A DNA stretch of 11,963 nucleotides, from assembly GCA_001805205.1 (NCBI GenBank), contig MHER01000139.1, positions 1 through 11,963 of the forward strand. The letters run 5' to 3'. Source of the DNA: Nitrospirae bacterium RIFCSPLOW2_12_42_9 (GTDB lineage Bacteria; Nitrospirota; 9FT-COMBO-42-15; HDB-SIOI813). The notes under the pieces are model-generated. The model saw only the letters and a program-made list of their open reading frames with translations, did not search any database and was not told the origin of the DNA. Positions 8,505-11,963 of this stretch are shown here, piece by piece. Each line of letters begins with the position of its first letter. Positions within the stretch are counted from its first letter, which is position 1. The position numbers and the translations under genes were made by a program.

Positions 8505-9317
8505 TCATTTTTTCTTAAATACATCAAAATCAATATCTACCTGCATAGTGAATGTATCTCCCGGGAGAACATTATCATTAGTCTGATCAACATATCCAAA
8601 TATCACGGCTGTATTAGGTGCAAATTTCCAGGCAAATCCGTAACTGAGTGCACCAACGCTGCTCTCTCCGCCCATATAATCTATTGCAACCCACAGGTTT
8701 TCCGATACCTCGCTTAATGTCCTCTCCCAGCAGAGGAGGATGCCATTTTCGGAGGACTTCGCTTTTTCATCTACAAGCAGTTTCTCATTGCCTGTGTAGA
8801 AGCCAGCCGATACCCTGCCAAAGTTTCCGATCGTCTTTGCAGCCTTTGCATAAAGGATGTTATAATCTGTACCCGGCTTAGTCGGGTCCACAGTGTTATC
8901 GCCTCCTGTTTTAGTTCCTATGGAATATGCTCCAACAGCTATAGCCGGAAACAATTCGCCATATGCACCCTCTGGCACACCGACTTTGGCATTGAGGTAT
9001 AAAGGATATTGTCCTTCTATGTGATCAAATCCAACCTCAAGTCCGATCTTCTCGTGTGGAAGGACCCCAACGGTCAGGCCAAGGTTTGTTATGGTTCCAG
9101 GCCTATCATCAACTCCATCATCCTCTGTTCCCTCTAAATCGATAATATCTAATTTTTTTACTGGCACATAGATATCACTTGTGATATGCGCTACCCCATA
9201 CGCCTGGATATCAGTAGATGGCGCCCAGACATGTGTAGATGGCGTCGCATAGACTGTCCCAGCGCCTAACAATGCTGCAAGACTTAATACACCAAGAATT
9301 TTAGTTACTCTCTTCAT
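8505..9317 (-). CDS. exported putative outer-membrane beta-barrel protein
   Basis: The 270-residue product has a clear Sec signal peptide, with a probable cut after VYA at residue 24. The mature part is rich in alternating hydrophobic/polar strands with aromatic and glycine residues (for example GTITNLGLTVGVLPHEKIGLEVGFDH, YLNAKVGV, WVAIDYMGG, VGALSYGFAWKF, AVIFGYVDQ). It ends in DIDFDVFKKK, an amphipathic strand with a phenylalanine near the end, as in many barrels. I cannot assign a named family. In some proteobacteria a putative porin (TorF family) neighbours amt-glnK genes, so a similar role is possible: a pore that helps ammonium or another nitrogen compound reach AmtB. The start overlaps the stop of the Fis-like gene by 4 nt (ATGA), with GGAGG about 7 nt upstream, so translation is probably coupled. 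Confidence 0.8.
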   Translation of the reverse strand: MKRVTKILGVLSLAALLGAGTVYATPSTHVWAPSTDIQAYGVAHITSDIYVPVKKLDIIDLEGTEDDGVDDRPGTITNLGLTVGVLPHEKIGLEVGFDHIEGQYPLYLNAKVGVPEGAYGELFPAIAVGAYSIGTKTGGDNTVDPTKPGTDYNILYAKAAKTIGNFGRVSAGFYTGNEKLLVDEKAKSSENGILLCWERTLSEVSENLWVAIDYMGGESSVGALSYGFAWKFAPNTAVIFGYVDQTNDNVLPGDTFTMQVDIDFDVFKKK

Positions 9318-9616
9318 CTTCCCTCCTCCTTCTGTTTTGGTTTAAGTGTTATACCGTACTTCTTAATCTTATAGCCCAGCATCCTCTGACTTATACCGAG
9401 CCTCTCCGCAGCCTTAATCTGGATCCACCCAACATCCTCCAAAGCCTTTAGTATGTAAGTCTTCTCAACCTCTGCAATGATCTTTCTTAATCCTATTCCT
9501 CCATCCTGTTTAAATGTGAAGGGACTATCTTCCCGCTCAACTGAATCGTCTTGCGATATGTAGTCCTTGTTTGGACTATTCAACATGGGAAGGGTATAAT
9601 ACAAGTTATATGCCAT
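9314..9616 (-). CDS. stand-alone Fis/NifA-type helix-turn-helix protein
   Basis: This 100-residue protein is essentially one DNA-binding domain. Residues 45-88 (beginning KIIAEVEKTYILKALEDVGW and continuing with AAERLGISQRMLGYKIKKYGI) match the Fis-type HTH found at the C-terminus of NtrC/NifA sigma-54 activators. Residues 1-42 are polar and probably disordered, and the tail is basic. There is no receiver, GAF or AAA+ domain, and upstream DNA has an in-frame stop at 9656-9658, so this is not the end of a longer reading frame here. The start at 9616 lacks a good SD; M11 (ATG at 9584-9586) is an alternative. It heads the nitrogen cluster and overlaps the next gene by 4 nt. It may be a genuine small regulator or a decayed NtrC-like remnant; the tight coupling favours a functional gene. 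Confidence 0.82.
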   Translation of the reverse strand: MAYNLYYTLPMLNSPNKDYISQDDSVEREDSPFTFKQDGGIGLRKIIAEVEKTYILKALEDVGWIQIKAAERLGISQRMLGYKIKKYGITLKPKQKEEGR

Positions 9617-9695
9617 AGTTTTCTTGTATTCTGAACTGTTTGATTTTAAAAGGTATTATTGATAGTAAGGTTCTTTTTGCTTCAATAAAAATAAA

Positions 9696-9708
9696 TACAA
9701 AATTGTAA
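9696..9708. repeat. operator-like palindromic repeat, copy 1
   Basis: TACAAAATTGTAA, containing the dyad TACAA-AA-TTGTA, overlaps the -10 hexamer of the putative promoter of the nitrogen cluster. An identical 13-mer begins exactly 30 bp away. An overlapping dyad ATTGT-A-ACAAT lies at 9702-9712. The position suggests a binding site for a dimeric regulator, identity unknown. Confidence 0.55.
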
Positions 9709-9730
9709 CAATGGTAGGGTGTTTTTACAA
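9702..9730 (-). promoter_or_regulatory. putative promoter of the Fis-like/OMP/amtB/glnK/nadE/glnA cluster
   Basis: On the minus strand, TTGTAA (9725-9730; four of six) is separated by 17 bp from TACAAT (9702-9707; five of six). The predicted start is near 9695, leaving a leader of about 80 nt. Each hexamer lies inside one copy of the TACAAAATTGTAA repeat, so a repressor bound there would block RNA polymerase. I found no convincing sigma-54 element (GG-N10-GC) in 9617-9786. Confidence 0.5.
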
Positions 9731-9738
9731 AATTGTAA
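9726..9738. repeat. operator-like palindromic repeat, copy 2
   Basis: This second TACAAAATTGTAA forms a slightly longer dyad (TTACAA-AA-TTGTAA, 9725-9738) and overlaps the -35 hexamer of the nitrogen-cluster promoter. The 30-bp offset from copy 1 is close to three helical turns, which would place both sites on the same DNA face. Confidence 0.55.
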
Positions 9739-9759
9739 GCATATTTCTGGCTGGCGAGT

Positions 9760-9779
9760 AAAAGGGGTACTCCCCTTTT
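9760..9779 (-). terminator. hairpin terminator candidate after the AAA+ ATPase gene
   Basis: AAAAGGGG (9760-9767), loop TACT (9768-9771) and CCCCTTTT (9772-9779) form an 8-bp stem beginning 7 nt past the ATPase stop codon. On the minus strand the U-tract is only the four U inside the stem, so termination may be modest. On the plus strand TTCTTTTTT follows, a stronger tail, but no plus-strand gene precedes it. It separates the ATPase gene from the nitrogen-cluster promoter. Confidence 0.55.
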
Positions 9780-9786
9780 TTCTTTT

Positions 9787-10971
9787 TTATACAAACCATA
9801 CACCGGCATCAGACTTGAAAAACTTTTCAAGTGGAATACCGCCCTCCCCGACAAGGAGCGCATTAGCATCAGGATAAATGCGACGGAAATGCTCCAATCC
9901 CGACAGCTTTCCGGTCCTTCCACCTTTCACCTCTATTGCCCAGGATTTCGATCCCCGTGTGACAACAAAATCAACCTCTCTGTCGCCTTTACGCCAGTAT
10001 GTAATGGTGTATTCTACTCCTGAAAGGCTGTTGCACAGGTGTGCGCCTACTGCATTTGCAACAAGTCGGCCCCACCATGCCGAATCTCCTACAGCATCAC
10101 GAAATCTCTTTGTTGACAGGGCATTTATCAAGGCATTATTCCAGAGTATCAGCTTAGGGCTGCTGCCGCGTTTCCGCACTTGCCCCTTCGAGTATGCCTC
10201 AATGCCGCTCACGAGAAATGCCGACTCAAGAAGCTTCAGGTAATGGGCAAGGGTCGTAGTATTGCCTGCATCCTGCAACTGTCCAAGCATCTTATTATAG
10301 GAAAATATCTGTGATGGAAATGTCGCAGACAGGGCAAACAGATGTCGCATGAGGGCAGGCTTGGCAATTCTACTCATCTGGAATACATCACGCGCCAATA
10401 CCGTCTCAATGAGAGAATCCGATACATACCTCTTCCATTGCTGCTCGTCCTTAACAAAGGCAGCAGCGCCTGGATACCCTCCGAAATAAAGCCACTGCCT
10501 CATATTCCAGCCGAATGCATCAGCACATTCTTTAAATGACCAGTGCATACATCTGTGCAGCAAAAACCTCCCTGAAAGGCTTTCAGTAAGCCCTTCCTGA
10601 AGCAAAAGCGCAGATGACCCAAGCACAAGAAGCCGTATATCATAATTACTTCGCCTGCCCTGGTCCCAGTAGTATTTTAGAGTTTCGCTCCAGCCCCTTA
10701 CCTTCTGAATCTCGTCAAGCACAAGGATTACAGGTTTCCTATACCTATCGCATTCAACCTGGGCAAGACGCCAGTTTGTCTCAATCCATTCAGGCCCTGG
10801 AGGCAAGGGGCTGTCCGCTGTTGCATAAACAGACGGGAAGTGTAATTTCTGCATCACCTGGTCTGCAATAGTCGTCTTGCCAACCTGACGGGGACCGGTA
10901 AGCGCCTGAAATACCGGCATGCGGTTTTTAAGCACCTTCACAAGCGCTTGAACAATAGACCGGGTGAACAT
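9787..10971 (-). CDS. AAA+ ATPase with C-terminal DUF4143/nuclease-fold domain
   Basis: The 394-residue protein has an N-terminal AAA+ domain (about 1-160) with Walker A GPRQVGKTT (26-34), Walker B VILVLDE (81-87), a sensor-like VLGSS (116-120) and LSGRF (132-136). The C-terminal half is a DUF4143 region ending in a PD-(D/E)xK-like core: D334 in REVDFVVTRG and E347-x-K349 in AIEVKGG. Such ATPases are common as scattered accessory genes in bacteria and archaea; their physiological role is not established. It appears intact, at normal family length. The ATG at 10971 has no Shine-Dalgarno site and sits 8 nt after a -10-like box, so the mRNA may be leaderless. It forms its own unit between the toxin-antitoxin pair and the nitrogen cluster. 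Confidence 0.9.
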   Translation of the reverse strand: MFTRSIVQALVKVLKNRMPVFQALTGPRQVGKTTIADQVMQKLHFPSVYATADSPLPPGPEWIETNWRLAQVECDRYRKPVILVLDEIQKVRGWSETLKYYWDQGRRSNYDIRLLVLGSSALLLQEGLTESLSGRFLLHRCMHWSFKECADAFGWNMRQWLYFGGYPGAAAFVKDEQQWKRYVSDSLIETVLARDVFQMSRIAKPALMRHLFALSATFPSQIFSYNKMLGQLQDAGNTTTLAHYLKLLESAFLVSGIEAYSKGQVRKRGSSPKLILWNNALINALSTKRFRDAVGDSAWWGRLVANAVGAHLCNSLSGVEYTITYWRKGDREVDFVVTRGSKSWAIEVKGGRTGKLSGLEHFRRIYPDANALLVGEGGIPLEKFFKSDAGVWFV

Positions 10972-10979
10972 TATATTGT

Positions 10980-11009
10980 ATCATTACAGTAAACAGGATG
11001 GTTTGTCAA
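10980..11009 (-). promoter_or_regulatory. putative promoter of the AAA+ ATPase gene
   Basis: On the minus strand a perfect TTGACA (11004-11009) is followed after 18 bp by AATGAT (10980-10985), preceded by TGT as in extended -10 promoters. The expected start is at about 10973-10974, essentially at the ATG (10971), so a leaderless transcript is predicted. Confidence 0.5.
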
Positions 11010-11012
11010 TAA

Positions 11013-11052
11013 TTACTCAATAATAATTTATTTTTACTCACTGACTGAGTAA
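11013..11052. repeat. TTACTCA/TGAGTAA half-sites upstream of the ATPase promoter
   Basis: TTACTCA occurs at 11013-11019 and again at 11034-11040, 21 bp apart (two helical turns). The second copy forms a perfect inverted repeat with TGAGTAA at 11046-11052 around the spacer CTGAC. The first copy ends 4 bp from the -35 box. This arrangement looks like a regulator-binding region for the ATPase gene; the regulator is unknown. The rest of the 129-bp gap between the ATPase and toxin genes (10972-11100) holds only the promoter and AT-rich sequence. Confidence 0.5.
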
Positions 11053-11100
11053 TTAATGGTAGTGGGATTTGTTATGGAACAAAAAAGAACATGCCCCGCA

Positions 11101-11535
11101 TCATGGTAACAGGGTAAATAAATTACAATGATTTGGCTTTATAATAGAAAAATGTTTTCTATCAGTGGTGAGTATCTTAGTTGCTTTCAATCTTTCTGAT
11201 ATGGCTATCAAAGAGGCATCTACAAGACCAATATTATGATCTTTATACTTAGTTAACACCTCAATACAACGAGCAAGATCAACAATAGTAAAATGTTCTA
11301 TTGTAATTTCCCTGTTCATTAAGGAATTGATAAATTTTATCTCAGCAGATTGCCCAAGAAATGTATTGAGGAGATAGCATGCCTCAGGAATTACTGTTGA
11401 TGGTATTATTAATTTTCCATTAAAATCTGTTAAGAAATCTACGGACCGTTTATGCCATGCATCCTTTTCGTCTGCTAATGCAAAGATGATTCCTGTATCA
11501 AGAATTACTGCATCTATTTTAAAAACTTTTTCCAA
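11101..11535 (-). CDS. vapC: PIN-domain ribonuclease toxin (VapC type)
   Basis: VapC toxins are Mg2+-dependent RNases that cut tRNA or rRNA when freed from their antitoxin. The 144 residues make one PIN domain with the expected acidic residues: D13 (AVILDTGIIFAL), E51 (PEACYLL), D106 (NIGLVDASLIA) and D125 (TTDRKHF). The start is TTG (11533-11535), not ATG: an SD-like GAGGAA at 11541-11546 lies 5 nt upstream and no other start fits before D13. The gene begins 22 nt inside the antitoxin gene, so translation is probably coupled and weaker than that of the antitoxin. It appears intact. The target RNA cannot be predicted from this sequence. Confidence 0.92.
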   Translation of the reverse strand: MEKVFKIDAVILDTGIIFALADEKDAWHKRSVDFLTDFNGKLIIPSTVIPEACYLLNTFLGQSAEIKFINSLMNREITIEHFTIVDLARCIEVLTKYKDHNIGLVDASLIAISERLKATKILTTDRKHFSIIKPNHCNLFTLLP

Positions 11536-11744
11536 AGCATTTCCTCATGATTTTCAGCAATATCCTTCCTGCCGCTATTTCCTATACCGATAAATGATAA
11601 TTTTTTCTTTTTCTGTCTTTTCTGGTTGATATAATTCTGCATAGCCTCTCTTATGACATCTGCTATACTCTTATTTTCTTCCTTTGAGATATCTTTGATC
11701 TCTTTGAACAACTCTTCTTCAGCAAATATAGTGGTTCTTTTCAT
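11514..11744 (-). CDS. ribbon-helix-helix antitoxin (VapB-like)
   Basis: The 76-residue protein begins MKRTTIFAEEELFKEIKDIS, an RHH/CopG-type fold: a DNA-contacting beta strand (residues 2-8) and two helices (about 9-22 and 26-40). A lysine-rich linker follows, then a toxin-binding tail with FIGIGNSGRKDIAENHEEML (51-70), a pattern typical of antitoxins paired with PIN toxins. An ATG at 11766-11768 would add eight residues, but AAGGGGG at 11752-11758 lies 7 nt before the ATG at 11744 and the extra residues would fall within the predicted leader, so 11744 is preferred. The pair should repress its own promoter through the dyad at 11761-11783. Confidence 0.9.
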   Translation of the reverse strand: MKRTTIFAEEELFKEIKDISKEENKSIADVIREAMQNYINQKRQKKKKLSFIGIGNSGRKDIAENHEEMLWKKFLK

Positions 11745-11760
11745 CTCTTTTCCCCCTTGG

Positions 11761-11783
11761 TGTAACATATATGATATATTACA
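11761..11783. promoter_or_regulatory. operator of the toxin-antitoxin operon
   Basis: A 23-bp near-palindrome, with outer arms TGTAA (11761-11765) and TTACA (11779-11783), has 9 of 11 positions paired. It covers the -10 box and the predicted transcription start of the operon. Such a site fits autorepression by the RHH antitoxin or by the toxin-antitoxin complex. Confidence 0.65.
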
Positions 11784-11799
11784 TATGCATTGTTGTCAA
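11771..11799 (-). promoter_or_regulatory. promoter of the toxin-antitoxin operon
   Basis: Minus-strand TTGACA (11794-11799, perfect) is followed by a 17-bp spacer and TATCAT (11771-11776; five of six). The predicted start at about 11764 gives a 20-nt leader containing the antitoxin SD site. This is the strongest minus-strand promoter match I saw in the window. Confidence 0.7.
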
Positions 11800-11835
11800 T
11801 TTCTCCAAAGATTAATGATCTTGGTTAAGGTTTTG

Positions 11836-11864
11836 TTGACTTATTATTTATTTCTAATTATACT
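11836..11864 (+). promoter_or_regulatory. plus-strand promoter pointing off the right edge
   Basis: TTGACT (11836-11841), a 17-bp spacer and TATACT (11859-11864), each five of six consensus bases, predict a transcript starting near 11871 and running rightward. Only a 13-codon frame (ATG 11893-11895, stop 11932-11934) follows within the window, with no SD site. The stretch 11865-11963 otherwise shows a tandem CGGTATTT (11911-11926) and nothing I recognise. The promoted gene or RNA, if real, lies beyond the window. Confidence 0.45.
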
Positions 11865-11963
11865 CTGCATCGGTAATTAGTTATATTAATACATGAAAGG
11901 GGGTGGAAACCGGTATTTCGGTATTTTGATGTAACTTAAGGATTAAACATAGTCGCTAAAATT

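Noticed and set aside
7387..8586. Long plus-strand frames at 7387-7824 and 8128-8586 opposite amtB
   Set aside because: They lie antisense to a well-supported transporter, have compositionally odd Ala/Pro/Ser-rich translations without domain signatures, and are explained by the codon bias of amtB.
9314..9616. Calling the Fis-like gene a nifA or ntrC pseudogene
   Set aside because: No AAA+ remnants are visible upstream, the frame is closed by its own stop, and it is tightly coupled to the next gene; a remnant origin remains possible but is not shown.
9606..9923. Minus-strand 105-residue frame between the ATPase and the Fis-like gene
   Set aside because: It overlaps the ATPase 3' end in another frame and then runs through the terminator and promoter region; the translation has no domain features.
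11893..11934. A 13-codon frame (MKGGGNRYFGILM)
   Set aside because: It has no SD site, no recognised leader-peptide feature and is within the length expected by chance.

Overview
This window comes from a Gram-negative bacterium of moderate GC content: one product has an outer-membrane-barrel look with a Sec signal peptide, and the starts use Shine-Dalgarno sites or appear leaderless. Protein character (P-II, AmtB, GlnA and a GlnE-modifiable glutamine synthetase) fits an environmental lineage such as Nitrospirota or Thermodesulfobacteriota, but this is an impression from memory, not a search. Every gene I can support lies on the minus strand, so transcription runs from high to low coordinates; the genes below are listed in that order.

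Right edge (11963 to about 9787), accessory DNA. A ribbon-helix-helix antitoxin and PIN-domain toxin (VapBC type; the toxin starts with TTG inside the antitoxin gene) sit behind a near-consensus promoter buried in a near-palindromic operator. A good plus-strand promoter faces the right edge but its gene is outside the window. Next comes a stand-alone AAA+ ATPase/DUF4143 protein with its own promoter, flanked by repeated TTACTCA/TGAGTAA half-sites.

Centre (9780 to 3283), a nitrogen-assimilation cluster. A promoter whose -35 and -10 each fall within a copy of a 13-bp palindromic repeat, 30 bp apart, leads into: a 100-residue stand-alone Fis/NifA-type DNA-binding protein; an exported putative outer-membrane barrel protein (4-nt overlap); the ammonium transporter amtB; the P-II regulator glnK; glutamine-dependent NAD+ synthetase nadE; and glutamine synthetase glnA. 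The genes form a logical path: ammonium entry, sensing of nitrogen and energy status by P-II, fixation into glutamine, and use of glutamine amide for NAD+. A GC-rich hairpin between glnK and nadE includes the G-rich ribosome-binding region of nadE in its 3' arm.

Left part (3282 to 1). A perfect 46-bp loopless palindrome (23-bp arms) separates glnA from the next unit: a zinc-ribbon/RDD membrane protein, glycogen branching enzyme glgB, and the N-terminus of a KimA-like APC-superfamily permease running off the left edge.

The most interesting points are the glnK-nadE-glnA linkage with its hairpin, the stand-alone Fis-like protein with the twin-palindrome promoter, the outer-membrane partner of AmtB, the long palindrome, and three SD-less genes whose -10-like boxes lie right at the start codon, suggesting leaderless mRNAs. 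No rRNA, tRNA, CRISPR array or complete insertion sequence was seen. No gene-free stretch exceeds 300 bases.
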